Shown here: positions 22,872 to 36,141 of the stretch, one piece after another
How positions within the stretch are numbered: the first letter of the stretch is position 1
Layout: every line of letters begins with the position of its first letter
Assembly: GCF_029962835.1 (NCBI RefSeq)
Contig: NC_080574.1
Span: 24,340,001 to 24,404,000, forward strand
DNA length: 64,000 nt
Direction: 5' to 3'
Source of the DNA: Magnolia sinica
Taxonomy: Eukaryota > Streptophyta > Magnoliopsida > Magnoliales > Magnoliaceae
Notes under the pieces: generated by a model
Told to the model about the DNA's origin: nothing
Database searches by the model: none
Seen by the model: the letters and a program-made list of their open reading frames with translations, nothing else
Made by a program: the position numbers and the translations under genes

Positions 22872-25800
22872 AAGTTCTGTTTTTTGTTGCAAGGTATTGA
22901 TGGATATGAGAGCATTTGAGGGGGAGAAATGCAATATTACATGTCTTGTTATATTGAGTTATAAATCTTTGTAATTTGACATGTAATATTTTTAGTTGTT
23001 TTAATTTGTCATTGGTATGGACCATAACAAGAGTTAATTTGTTAGTTTTTTATCATATAATTGACAAATAAAGATATTGTTAATGCCTTAATTTTGTCAA
23101 TGACACGAGCTAACATATCCTGAGTTGATTAAGCCTCTATATGAAGACATTGAAGACCGAAGACTCGAAGACTTAAAGCATCAAGGCCTAAGACAATAGG
23201 TAAAGCATGAGGTGTCTTAGGGCTTGTTTGATTTTTCAATTAATTGGTAAATACACTGTAAATGGGTAATAATTATTTCATTTGGTATTTACATCACTCT
23301 TTCCTATGCTTGATTTGACAAACTGTTGTTTATATGCAAAAATTAAGAATGCTGCAAAATATTTGTGGGTCCCACTATGATGCATGTTTCTTATCTACAC
23401 CGTTCATACATTATGCCAGCTGAATTTATGGCATGAGCCAAAAAAATGAGGCATATCCAAAGCTTAAGTGGATCACGTCATGGGAAAAAGGAAATCGAAT
23501 AATTACCGTTAAAAACTTCTTTGGCCACTGTTCCTTTTTGGTGTGGGCCACTTGAGTGTTGGCTCTGCCACATTTTTCGACTCATGCTTTCAAATATTGT
23601 GGTAAAACAGATGGATATGATGAATATATAATATACATCACCTTAAGGTCCACAAATTTAAACTAGGTCTTTTGAATTGGTTTCCAATGCAGAAATTCCG
23701 ATGGATTTTCAAATGGGGTGAAATGGTAATAATTACCCATTTGCAGGGTATTTACACAAGCATTGAAAAATCAAACATGCCCTTAGTAAACCTGATCCTA
23801 CACCACCTTAAAAATTAAAACGATCGACCTATAAATAAATTATCTCACAGGTAAATATTTAACTCATCTAAACCAAACTTTAGACACTTAATGAACATGA
23901 TAAGTTAGGCTTTCAAGATATGCAAGACAGCTGTAAAATACAAAGTTCGGAACAACAGTTTTCGAAGGATCTTTAATCCCATCAACAAAATGTCGATGGG
24001 TCTCGATCGATCAAAGCTCAAGGTTCATTCGATTGAAGGTAGCTAGAAACATCAAGTAACTATCTATTATCTAAAGTTTCTCGATATCATCGAAGGATCT
24101 TCGATCCTATCAAATTAAGAGTTCGATCAATCAAATGCATCGGTCGATCAATCGATAGAGCCATTTTTCTGCCCGATTTTTTACTGCTAGAACTTGATTC
24201 CTTTATATAGGGTACTCGGTTCCTAGGCATTACGATTGAATTTTTATGTCATTAGAGCTTAGGTGATTCCTCACTCATATTCATCATCCTTAACCTTTAA
24301 ACTAGTAAGATCTAAGTCATTTTCTTGAGCTCTATCACTCTAATGAAGATTCTAACTTCAATGATGAATATAAACTCAATCTCTACCATTTTCTATAGAT
24401 TATATACTGAGCTAATAGGTATATTCTTATTTAAATCATCTAAAAAAACTCATATAGGTGAATCTCTACTAAGAATCAACTAAAACCATTAGTTATAGAA
24501 AAGTTTACCATCCTCCCATCACCTTTATCACCTCATTGATACAACATATAGAAGGCAATTGATCGTAGGAGCTATTGGGGAAGCAATTAAGATGTTGATT
24601 GAAGCACGGAAGAGTATCGATCAAGCATCTCAAGCAAGGCGTTACAAAAGGGCTAAATTTGATAAGTAAAGTTTTCAATTGTAGAGTGCATTCATACTCA
24701 TTCTTTGTATAAGATTGAGTGTAGAGTTTGTGATCCAAACATGAATAAGTTCTTGTGTAGGACCTATGCTCTTGTGTAGGGCCGAATTTACCGGACACGG
24801 GTGTGTAGATGTTAGTCTCCATTGGGAGCCTCCGGCGAAAGTGTATGTAGGGCCTTGGATTAAGACCGCATTCACCACACATTGGTGCGTATGTATTAGT
24901 CTCTATAGAGAGCCTGCAGCAGTAATGTACATAAGGCTTTGAATTAGGACCGCTAGTGATTATTAGTTAGCCGATAAAAAATCAACTAAGTCTCCGTGGA
25001 AACCACTGACATGGGTAAAAATGTGTTCCTCCGACATAAAAGTACATGTGTAGGTTATTGGTTAACCTAGGGAAAATTATAAAGGTTAGAGATGAACCTG
25101 ATTTAAAATTTCTGATAGTAAAATTCTATTACACTCGAGGAAAGTACGTCCACCGGGAGTGAAGTAAGCAAGTAGTTGAACCACTATATATGCTTGTGTT
25201 TATGATTGTCATTTGACCACAATTTTATTCATGTTTATGTGTTTGATTAGTTAAATTATATGAATGCTTGAATTCGATTATATGCTAGGCATTTAACTTA
25301 TAAGCCCACATAAGCTCAATATCTCTATGCACTAGTTGTTAATTGTTACACATTTTGTAATCTATGTTTAGTTAATTAGGAAAAAAAATTTTAATTAATT
25401 ATATTCACCCCCTCCCCCTCTAGGACTTAGTCGTAATTCTAAGCTTCCACATACGTCATGGTAGACAATCCAGACAACTTCAGTTGAATGTCTTCATTCT
25501 CAACAGGACCATGCCGTGTACGACAAAACCAAGTGGACCCATGAGACATGTCAAGGAATGGGAAAAAAAATTTTACATCAGGAAATGTTCTCAACTCAAT
25601 AAGGAATAAGTCCAAACAGTCACGAAAAGTATGCTCAATAATGCGTAAATATTCTAACCTACGATAAGCATTGGTATGACAACAAGCCAAGGGAGTATTC
25701 ATCATGGTGGAAAGGAAGAAGTGGCCATGAGCTAACGCTTCAACAAAAATATTATACTCATTTGTCATCTGCCCATCCATCATACAGAAAATGAAATGGC

Positions 25801-28037
25801 AAAACTACTGTAAGAGAAAACAATGCTCTTGATGGGTAACCAGGTTCGTAACCATTTCGCCTTGAATATATGCATCATTAAGGGGACCTACTAATGATCT
25901 GGTTCTTAAACTCACTAGAAGATCAAGAGCTAGAGAGTTCAACATATTCGCCCTCATCAGGTAATCCAGCAAGGGCACAAACATCAAGAATAATAAAGCT
26001 CATAAACCCACATGGGGAATGAAAAGTGTTGGTCAACCGACTCCAAAAACAATCACGGCTAGTAGAGGAAGTTGTATGAGGATTAAAAAGTGAGAAAGTT
26101 GAATACAGTCAAAGATCCTGATTTGCTGCCAAAGGTGATCAAATGTACCTTGTACTCTGTCCAACCAGTTTATCCAATCAGGAGATGGGTTAAGCCAGAA
26201 TCGAAATTTTGAACTAGTAGTCAGCCACCGACTCCATGATAACGAAAACTTTTTTAAACACGAGTTACTCTTTTGGGTATAAAGAAAAGAAATCAGAGAG
26301 ACTCAAGATTGATGTTGGGAGCAAAAGAATGATCGAGCATGAGGCCCGTGACAAAAACAAAAGAGTAAGGAGCCAGATGATCTGGGTGAATGGAGTCCCC
26401 GAGGGAGTGAAGAATAGGTTCAAGCAGGTCAGGAGTCGAAATTTTCATGGTCATTGACATAGTGCACCCTTGACAAGTTTAGTATCTTGGGAAGAAGAAT
26501 TCATGATACAAGAAGCCTTAAAAAGAGAGAAGATAAAGATAGTCGAAGAATGATGGAATATCAATTGCGATGGAAACGTAATAGTATATAAGTACATTGA
26601 AACATCGCAATTTGCATCCACAATAAAAGCTGGCAATCATGCTATGCAAATCCAGAAGTCTCGTTAAACCATGCGATAGTCGAAGCACGAACCCTATGTT
26701 GGTGCATGTCACACACTGGAACGAGCATCGAAAAAAATCCAATATCGTAAGTCCCCTCGCATCTCTCAATACGAAGGGACGCAAGAGGCATTGTTTACAC
26801 CTATTTTTGGCACCCTAACATGGACCAATTAAAGGCCGCCACATGTCAACACCATGAGACTGCAACTAGGGCAAAACATGCCCTCACCCAAGAGTATCAT
26901 CGTCTGCATTTCCTTCAGCGGTATGCATTCTACTATAAAAACGAAGACACAAACCCTTATGCATGCCTTCTAGAGAGCAAATCAGCATACACCATGTGGC
27001 TATGATCATCGTGCCCATTAATGAGGCAATGTGCACACCACGTCTATAAGAGACCCGTTGAGAGAATAGATTTATCACAAATCAACCCATGATATTCTTA
27101 GTAAGGTTATCACTTACGGTCCTTCCAAAATGAGAGATCTTACTAGAGATATTCTAAGAAACTATAGCATTCGAGAATATTCCAAAGATTCAAAGATTGG
27201 ACCGATGTCTAGGCGAACCCAGCCTAGATCGGGAGAAACAAACACATTAATCTAATTGGGTTCAGAGCCATGCCCCGATTGAAATAAAGAGAATGCAACG
27301 GGGGCCCAAAGAGGGATATGATCCATCTGATAATGGATTAGTATCGAACATATCTAAGCCACTCATCAAGGAGATAGGAAGAGATAGAAAGATTTCCCTG
27401 GTCCCATTGAAACCAAAAGAATGGGATATCTCTATTTGCTAAATACGACCCGTCTCTGATATCAGATTGGTATCAGGTGTCAAATCTCACTCCTATGGTC
27501 AAGAATTGAGTGATCTACACTAGGCCACTCAAACGAATGGCCGTGATAGATTGTAGGGCAAAATGCTCCCTTAATCAATTCAGATTCTATAGGAAAGCAT
27601 TTACATATAGGAGTAGAAATAGAAGACTCAACAATGTCAGATTTTTCAGAGACCTTCCTGGTAAAGAGCTTACGGATATGTTGATGAGATTTTGTTATCC
27701 GAAAAACCAGAGACACAAGCTCGAAGGATCCATAAACAATAAGAAAACCCTGGGGAGAGCTTTACTACCTCGAGAATTTGTAAAACAAGCAATTGAAGAA
27801 TAGCTTGAAGCCAAACGTTAAACACAACAACTTATCTTTTATTTATCTTTCCTTTATTTTTCCTAGCATAGTTTATCAATATTGCCTAACGGCTCCCGCT
27901 ACAGTACCTTAGGAGTAGAAATAGACTTTTTGCAACCTTAAGTTGTAGACCGTGATCATCTAAGTTCCAATTTGGTTGATCACACCCGCCTCGATTGTCA
28001 ATTTCGATAGGCATATCATGTATTTATCCATATTCTT
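22872..28037. repeat. Tandem duplication, copy 2 (likely ancestral form)
   Basis: 5166 bp. In the 3.34-kb shared right part I counted about eight single-base differences from copy 1, near 99.7% identity, with one indel in the shared left part. This copy keeps the complete Tourist-like MITE that copy 1 has lost half of, so it is probably closer to the original. Confidence 0.9.
23220..23782. mobile_element. Tourist-like (PIF/Harbinger) MITE, TTA target duplication
   Basis: TTA flanks it at 23217-23219 and 23783-23785. The ends are GGGCTTGTTTGATTTTTCAA and the reverse of GGGCATGTTTGATTTTTCAA. Inside the TIRs, at about 23365-23655, sits a full palindromic-family module (gtgggtcccactatgatgc..., ...atcaccttaaggtccac). 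Confidence 0.8.
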
Positions 28038-28039
28038 TT

Positions 28040-30660
28040 ATTTATTTATTTGGTTGCCTTGTAACTTATCGATTGTAATGAACATCATTTTAAAACATTA
28101 ATGAAATCAACAACATTTTGCCTTATTCAATTTGAATGTGTATCTTTGTTCATTTGAGAATTATTTTGGACTTAAAGTGTTAATGAAAGAACAAGTCCTT
28201 AAAGTCCAAAGACTCACGTCTATCATCATAAGGCAAAAAGAACCCATTTGGAAGGATTAACCTCCTTTCGTTTCACTAATTACCTAAACAAGGCGCAATA
28301 TTAGTGGTCAAGAAGACTCTGGATCTTTGATCCCAATCTTCAGTTTGTCCATTGTGGTGAAGGCGACACCAACAATTCAATCAACCCTTCAGCCAGGTAG
28401 ACTCTATCACACTTGTGTATCCTACTCACACACGTGTACCAAATCTAGACCCTCAGTCACATAAGTGTTCCAGTTTGATTAAATTGAGTACAACAAGCCC
28501 TATGACCTAATCAACAATTTAGATGTCAAATAAACATTATATTGAGCCTTGGGAAGTTTTTAATGGTAGCCGTTCAATCACCATTGTTTTCCGAAGGTTT
28601 AGTCCACTCTAGATTTGGATCCATCTCATTTTTGGGCCCATGCCCTAAAATAATTATCTAAAATGAATGGACAACATGAAAAAACACATGCATTATTTTG
28701 GGGCTCAATGAGCACTGTCAATAGCGACGTGGCTACTGGTAGTGTCAATATGCAGACCTATTGCTTTAAATCTAGACCGTTCATTCAGTGTGCCCATCGG
28801 GCATAATCGTATAACAAAAATGCCCTTGAAATCCTCCACAAGGCCACACTCAGTGGGGCTGATTCGCTGTTAAACAAAGCTGGCCTTTTTATTAAAGGGG
28901 CTTAAATTTTAAGGCGGGTACAGCTATTGGCCCCATTTATCTGTCATGCGTACCAGTGTGGATAAACCAGGCCTGAAAAAATGAAGAAATTAAGATTCTA
29001 CCAAACATGCCTATGTGAACAGAAATGCCAGGGGTCATCATAATGCCTGCAAAGTAGAAAATTGTGGGCCCACTATGATATCCAGTCCATCCAATAGATG
29101 TAGTATACCATGATATTTAGAGGAATTAAAATTTTAGTCAACATGAAGTGAGTCATACCTTTAAAAATGATATACACCACTTAAAAACATCAAAATGCAC
29201 ATGCAATCTCTCTAGTGATTGGATTAGAAAGATTTTTGTTTTGTATGATTTTTATAGTTGAGTATATATTTAACAGGTTGCCATGTACATGCCATGTGGA
29301 CCACAAGATTTTCTAACTTATTTCATTTTAAAGAAAAAGAATATAAGATGCTTTAGTAACTTCTATCCTTAAAATAAAATTCTTTGGTCAATTTAGGATT
29401 TATGAAAATTCCTTTAAAAAAATCTCAATAGAAGACCATCTTAACAAATAAGGATTGAACTACTGGCATGCACACACAAAACTCAAGCGCCCCACTCACC
29501 AACACCCGATGGACAGTTAAAAAGTACAACCAACTTATATTTTATAATATAATATAATATATATTCAAATCGAGGCAAGTTAAGTTGTACTATACTCAAT
29601 CTCGACTCATTTTCAAAACAAGCTTGGTCATATGAGCTTGGCTCACCTCAAGTAGTCCTTAAAGTCGAGTTGGGCCGAGCTATATATCAAGCCAAGCCCA
29701 GTGAACTTTTCAAGCTAGCTTCGGCTGGTGATGTTCAGACCATGATGTACATTTAATACATACTATGGATCATTTAGACATCTAATTTATTTGCGAACAA
29801 GTGTGGTCCACTTAATGATTGGATCAATCTAATTTTGAGACAAAATGTAAGCACCTTCTCTTAATTTTACTCGGAAAAAAAAAAAAAAAAATCAGATACG
29901 GATAAAGAATTTTTTAAATACTTCACAATTTGATTATCCGATGGCATTTTCATTATTTACCTAAATAATAACATTGTTAACTAAAGGTACAATCTCTAGA
30001 ACCTGTGTATCAAGCATTATCCTCTGCCGGTGTATCAAATTAGTCACGCCCAGCAACTCACTCAGCCCTGCCGAATCTTCGTTAAATCAGTGGATGGTTT
30101 ATAAGAATATATGGTAATTACTATAGGGTTCAAGCCACGTGGAGCTTACCTAGATGCATGAGTGCAATCCAATCCGCTCATTAGATAAAACTCATCCCGT
30201 TACACCTACAACTCAAAAGTTACTAATCCGTTACTCAAGCAAGCCACACAAAGGGGAAATTTTGGGGCACTACTTTAGGTGTGATTTGTGCATTGCCTCT
30301 TGTGGTGTGTCCCGCCTGAGTTTTGTAAAGGGCGATTCTTGGAATTCACTGTGAATATGAGGTGCAACGAATGGTCGGGGACTGATTTACACATATTCAT
30401 TACAGGTGGGCGCCACACATCAAACACATCCAAGACAGCTAATACTGGATTCGATTTATTCCCAAAGACCGAGGTACTGTATTAAGATAGGTCATGATTC
30501 TGGTCATTGGATTTGGGCAGTCGTGACTCTGATGGATGGACGCTTGTTTGTGAAACTAAGACCGCTGGATATTTTTCATTTTTAAACGTCCAATAAATAT
30601 CCGTCAATCTAATAGGTAGATGATCAAATAAGTTTCTTTTTCTTTTTCTTTTCCCTCAAT
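28040..30660. other. Repeat mosaic without genes
   Basis: Palindromic-family pieces at about 28535-28720 ('ttttgggcccatgccctaaaa', 'aatgaatggacaac') and 29735-29850. 'gagcttggctcacctcaag' hAT-arm words at 29570-29730. No convincing coding sequence; the small frames at 30154-30485 match nothing. Confidence 0.4.
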
Positions 30661-30671
30661 TACAAATAAGG

Positions 30672-30806
30672 GTCGTTACTCTTGCCCCAGTGGTAGACTC
30701 ACAAGAGTTTCAACACCGAGTTCGAGTTGAGCTTGCAGTGAAATCCCGCTACGGCATGAGTAGGGTGTGAAGGAAAAACAAAAACTAAAACTTAAAAAAA
30801 AAAAAA
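30672..30806 (+). mobile_element. tRNA-derived SINE
   Basis: A box 'cttgccccagtggtagactc', B-box-like 'gttcgagttgagc', 'gaaatcccgctacggcatgagt' body (as in the SINE at 2501) and a long A tail at 30785-30806. Confidence 0.65.
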
Positions 30807-30878
30807 AAGGCCTGCGAAGCCCAGGGGCGAGTACAAGGCAGCTCATGTACATGCCGCCACGTGTGCCAACGTGGAAGG

Positions 30879-31313
30879 GGAGTGGATTAGGTGCGGCCCT
30901 CACCCTGGGCCTGATGTATGCATTCTGTATCCACGCCGCCCATCCGTTTTTACAGGTCATTGTAGGGCATGAGCTCCAAAATGAAGCAGATTTAATTCTC
31001 AGGTGGACCATAACATAGGAAACAGTGATGATTGACCATTAATGGGCCACAAAAGTTTTCGAACAAGCTGTTATTTGTTTCTCTTCTTCCAGATTTTCGT
31101 CACCTTATAAACAGGCTGAATGGAAAATAAATATTACCGAAATATAACGGTGGCCCTAGAAAGTTTTTAATGATAGGGCGTGTAATCACCATTTTTTTCG
31201 CATGTTGGGCCCTTGGATCTTCTTCAGTTTCGGGCTCCCTCAAATGCATACATCCAGGTAGCCCTCGCAGTAAGGGCCGCACCATCCTGAGTGAGGTATC
31301 TGATCCGCTCCCC
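30879..31313. mobile_element. Palindromic-family element with 8-bp direct repeat
   Basis: GTGGAAGG lies on both sides (30871-30878 and 31314-31321). The ends are ggagtggattaggtgcgg and, reversed, ggggagcggatcagatacc. The arms are mirrored and the usual central module is present. Confidence 0.7.
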
Positions 31314-31346
31314 GTGGAAGGCATACCAGAACCAATCCATCCAATG

Positions 31347-31916
31347 GGGGGTGTTTGGCGCATTGTATTAGATGGGATTGGGTGGGATGGAATCGCACGG
31401 TCTTGTGCCAATTCCACTCAACATTTGGTCAGAATGGAAAAGCTTGGAATTAGATTAGATGGAATTGCATTCGGTCCGTGCCAAATCCACTCAATGTTAG
31501 CAAGTTGTGTTAAGTCCCACCATGATGTGTGGGCTATATCCACACCGTCCACCCATCTTTCGAGATCATTTTAGAGCATGGGCCAAAAAATCAGGTAGAT
31601 CTAAAGCTCAAGTAGACCCCACCACAAAAAGCAGTGGGGATTGAACACCTACCGCTGAAAACTTCTTTGGGGCCACATCAGTTTTGAAATTGCCTCATTT
31701 TTAGGCCCATGCCATAAAACACATGCGTTATTCTCAATAGTTTCAAATGATAGTGGGTATATCTATTCAATGTACAACAAACTAAATAGTGAATCCCACC
31801 CTATTACAAACATAGCATGGAATTATGCTTATCTCATAGTCACAGGAGACAATTCCTGACATACATAATAATTACATTTTTTTAATCCTTCCCAATACCA
31901 TGCGCCAAACACCCCC
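31347..31916. mobile_element. TIR element carrying a palindromic-family module
   Basis: The ends are GGGGGTGTTTGGCGCA and its exact reverse complement, extending loosely to about 22 bp. The interior at 31505-31720 is a shortened palindromic-family module. The rest ('ggaattggattagatgg...') is unrelated. No target duplication was found, so the superfamily is open (PIF/Harbinger or hAT). Confidence 0.6.
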
Positions 31917-32514
31917 TTAAGGTTTTTGAACATTCAATTCACATCCCTGGCCTACATGCCCCTACTTAACCTTAACCCTTTATCATAAGGCCCATCATCT
32001 AACCTACCAATGAAGAGAATGAATAAAGAAATCCTAACATAACATCCCACTAAGCAGCTATGTCATCACCATGCCACATCACCAGTCCCATGGGTGCGTA
32101 TCATGTTAATCGTCCAATGCAAATGAGTCAAGGGCACTTAAGACAGGAACATCTAGGTGATATACGAACTTGACTTGGTCATTAGATTTGTCCTGAGGAT
32201 CATAACTTAACCATACATGTCGAATTTCATCCCTTAGATCCCTGTGAAAGTGGCCCCAATGACAGATCAGACCATAAACCATTGATTATGAGCCCACCTA
32301 CAATCTGGATTTGCTTCAAACGTTGGTTCAACCCCTAAAACTAGCTGAGAAAAGGGATGAATGGATTGGATTTCTCAGAAACATTTCAGTGGACCCCATC
32401 TGAGCAGTGTGTGCATAATCTACTGGTGCATTAGCTGTGCACTGCAGTCAAAGTTAGGTCAAACCGACTTTGACCCGCGACTCCAGCCAAAAACGAAAAT
32501 TTCCGTTTCCTGCT

Positions 32515-34659
32515 TGTTCACTCCCCAAGTGCAAGGTTGTGATGTAGTAATAAACTCGGTAAGACCGAGGTCGAATCCCAAGGGACTGATACTTGTACGT
32601 AATCTGAAACTAAATAGAACTAGAACTAGACTAAGATGAAATCTAAATCGAATGAATTTGAGGAATAATGGTGAAATAGTAAACTAAAATATGTAGAATT
32701 CAGAGGTAGGGAACTAGGGATTCAGAGGATCCACTTGTAGAGATCAGGGAGATCTTATGCCTGTTTCAGGAACTCAACTGGACTTAGAGTCCCCTCTTCA
32801 TCCAGTTAAAGGGTGTACCCATGAATATCAACCTGAACTTCCTTTGATATAGTTTCCAAGAGATGAAAGGTATATGAATTAGAATGGATTCCATCACCAA
32901 ACCATGCCCAGGAGACACAGTAAACAACAGAATTAAACTAATTACCAACCAACCAACAATGTATGAAGATTAGGAAGGGTATTGTCATCCGACCATGCCC
33001 ATGAGACAATGATGAACAACAGGGCTTCCTGACGTCATAAACATAAAAAGGAGAAAGAAATACTCAAAGCCATCGCAGATCTATTGTAATTTTAATTACA
33101 ACAAACCATTAAAAACTAAAAGTATTCCCTTAATTGAACCGTAATCAAGGTAGTTCAACAATATAAATTAAATCAAAGGCATAAAGTAAAGTCTCTCATC
33201 ACGTTACAAGCTTCACCTCTTAGCCCTAGCTAAGAGGTTTAGCCTAAGATAGACATGATTAGGCTAATTCCTAAATAAAAATAATTTAAAAAAAATAAAA
33301 GAACGACCACTGCTGCACGTCCACCACTGCTGCACGTTTCACGTCCCAGATCTCCTTGGAATTCCCTGCCAAAATCCCCCCCTTTCTCTCCCTTTTTCTC
33401 CTTTTATAGAGCAAGGAGGCGTGGTGGAGAAACAATAGAACCGACCCCGCTGGAACGCGGAATCGTTCGTAGCAGACTCCTCGCGGAACTCTGCTTCTGC
33501 GCAAGAAAACGCACAAACAGCTGCGTTTGATTCGTTCTTAGGAAGGCAGATTGCTCCACTCCAGCAATCCGACCATGTAGGGACGGTATAAATCTTTATA
33601 TAAAGCTTATAAACGGTCTGGATCATCGTCTTGATGTACAGGTTTGATGTGCAACGCGTCAGATCCCCCGGAGTTCTCGGACGTCCGCGTAACAGGGCTG
33701 ACGCTGGTCTTTGGTGGGGTCCTCGATCAGGTTCTAATAAGAAATCTAAACCGTCCATTTGATTCCAACCGAAAAACCAGTCAGGAAAGGTGGGTTTGTT
33801 TCAAGTTTGGTGTGGCCAATTGTACCAGATCTTCTCACCGTCTGTCCTACGTTTGGACGGCTGAGATCCAATCTTTGATCTTCTTTTGAAACTCCGCCAC
33901 CTAGGCCTGAGTGAGAGGGGTCGTGCAAGTCTTATGAACGGTCCGGATTGGTCTGTCAAATCATGGTGGTGGCCCACAAGAAAGGGCCGCAAGCTCTGTT
34001 ACGAGCGTCCAGTGTCGGGAGAGAAGGATTCAAATCCTTTTTAGAAAGAATCGGTCAAAGCTCTGTTGACCGATTCCTCTGATTTGATGCTCATCCAATG
34101 CACGTGTGCTGTGCACACGCACCATGTAAGGTGGGTCCCACCTTGAGGTATATGAGATATTCACTCCGACCATCTGTTATGCCATCTAATTTAAACGGTT
34201 GAGACCAGAATTGAAGCATGTCCAGATATCAGGTGGGCCCTAGATCAATGTTTTGTGGGCTGATTTGACCGTTGGGACGTTTCCACAAGGATCCAACGGC
34301 TGAATTTCGATGTGTACGGTTAATTTATGGTCCTCAGTCCATGTATGAATTTTCGAGCCAAACGGATGGTGAAAACCTTGTGATCTTGCATTCTAGCCGA
34401 CTTTCAAGCCACTTGAGCTTCAGTTTCTCAATTTCCTTGGATCTCTGTCATGCAAATCCGTCGATCTTGGTCCTCTGGAGTCCGTCCCTTACCTTGGTGA
34501 CTTCTGAGCATTAATTTCATGCTTTTAGCACCCTGTTTCAGTTCAAGCTCCTAAATACACCTTGCAGCATAAACACAATTAAATTGGGTCGTTAAACAGT
34601 ACCATGTTTGTAAATCCAGGTAATAACTAGGGTCTAATTGCAATATTTAACCCTCAACA
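32515..34659 (-). mobile_element. Probable solo LTR, Ty3/gypsy type
   Basis: On the minus strand it opens TGTTGAGGGTTAAATATTGC and ends GGGGAGTGAACA, giving TG..CA ends. A TATA box (TATAAAAG, 33401-33408) lies mid-way. The 3' part has 'gactcggtaagaccgaggtcgaatccc'-style words typical of Tat/Athila-group LTR ends, and the 22-bp palindrome 'cctcttagctagggctaagagg'. The flanks ctgct (32510-32514) and ctact (34660-34664) are a 4-of-5 match for a 5-bp target duplication. No internal domain is present. Confidence 0.7.
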
Positions 34660-34664
34660 CTACT

Positions 34665-36141
34665 GCGTAAAGACGGAAATAGGGAGTGCGGAGGCAAAGT
34701 CAGTGGGCCATCATCATGGTCCAAAAGATCAATCTGAACTGTTCAGAGTATCCAGAAGTGGGTGCTGACCAAAACCCAATAGTTTTCATGATTCCTTGCT
34801 CATGTTCAAGGCTTCAACAGTAAATAAAACGCTGCTACATCCAGTGATGGTGTGGCCCATCTGGATCACGGATTCACACCAAACTTGGGCCTGTGATCCT
34901 GAGATGATGCAATTGTCCGAATAAGGGAATGATTCCCTAAAAGGACGGCCTGTGGACCCCACCGACTTCAGCAACAATAAGGAAATTAGCGTTTTATGCA
35001 ATCCATCCGGTTTGAACGAGTTGTGGCCCACCAAACAGATCCAATTGAAAATCCAGACTGTCTATCTTGTTCACACCCCAAAACTGCCCGTAGCGACGTT
35101 TTTCTTTACGTCGTTTGTGGATGCTAGGAAGTCCAACGCCAGCAACTTTTCCGGGTTCCATGCAAAGCGTCTGCATTCTCCGCGTTTTGCTGCGAAAGGA
35201 GTGCGTAAACTCCACCGCCTGCATTCTCCATGCACGGGATTCCTTCACCGACTGATACAGCCGACCGACCTTGGTGGTATTATAAAAGAAAGACGAGAGG
35301 GGAGGGGAGGGGCGAGTGCTAGGACGTCAGCGAGAAAGGGAGAGTTTAGGGCTGTTTTATTTGTTTTACTGTTTTTATTTTATTATTTTTTTTAGAGATA
35401 TAGTCCAATCATATTGAGTTAAACCTCTTAGCTAGGGCTAAGAGGTGAAGCTTGTGGCATGATGAGAATGCTTCTACGGTTTTGATTCATGTTAGACTGA
35501 ATTGATGTTGATTCTAGTTGATGATTAGGAATGCTTTCAGTTTTTAATGGTTTGTTGTGACTGAAATTACAATGGATCTGCGATAGCTTTAAGCATGTTT
35601 TTAGCATTATAAGGTTTATGAATTTGGGAACCCTGTTATTCATCATCGTCTCCTGGGCATGGTTGGATGACGGAATCCTTCTTAACATTCATACATCTCT
35701 CAGATTGGCTGTGGATTGGTTTAATTCTGTTGTTTATTTTGTCTCATAGGCATGATTTGGCGATAGAAACCATTCTAATTTACATCTGTCTTATCTCTTG
35801 AAAACTAGATCAAAAAAAGTTCAGAATTGATTTTCATGGTATATCTTCCAACTGGATGAAGATGGGACTCGAAGTCCAGTTGAGTTCATGAATCAAGTGT
35901 AGATCTCCCTGATCTCTACAAGTTAATCCTTGGCACCCTAGCTCCCTACCTTTGAATTTTTTATGTTTTAGATAAACATTTCACAATTATTCCCTCATAC
36001 TCACTTAATTTAGATTTCATCTTAGTCTAGTTCTAGTTCTAGTTAGTTTTAGATTACGTACAGGTTTCAGTCCCTTGGGATTCAACCTCGGTCTCACCGA
36101 GTTTGTTACTACATTACAACCCTATACTTGGGGAGTGAACA
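34665..36141 (+). mobile_element. Second LTR of the same family, opposite strand, 5'-truncated
   Basis: 35410-36141 is the reverse-complement match of 32515-33245 along its whole length: the same palindrome at about 35427, 'ctagttctagttctagtt', 'cctcggtctcaccgag', and the end 'ggggagtgaaca'. A TATA-like 'attataaaag' occurs at about 35279. The region upstream to 34665 is less certain. The TG start is missing, probably lost when the first LTR inserted. Confidence 0.65.

Noticed and set aside
16367-28037. CRISPR-like or satellite array
   Set aside because: Only two long units; it is a tandem segmental duplication in plant DNA.
30767-31018. Open frames of 80-130 codons over 30.7-31.6 kb on both strands
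   Set aside because: They lie across a SINE and palindromic elements; the frames follow repeat sequence and have no protein character.
32540-32582. tRNA-like 'gaccgaggtcgaatccc' inside the LTR
   Set aside because: It recurs in both LTR copies at the same place and lacks the rest of a tRNA; it is part of the LTR 3' region.
34952-35395. 147-codon plus-strand frame
   Set aside because: Lies in the promoter and leader part of an LTR copy; no domain and no retroelement protein similarity.
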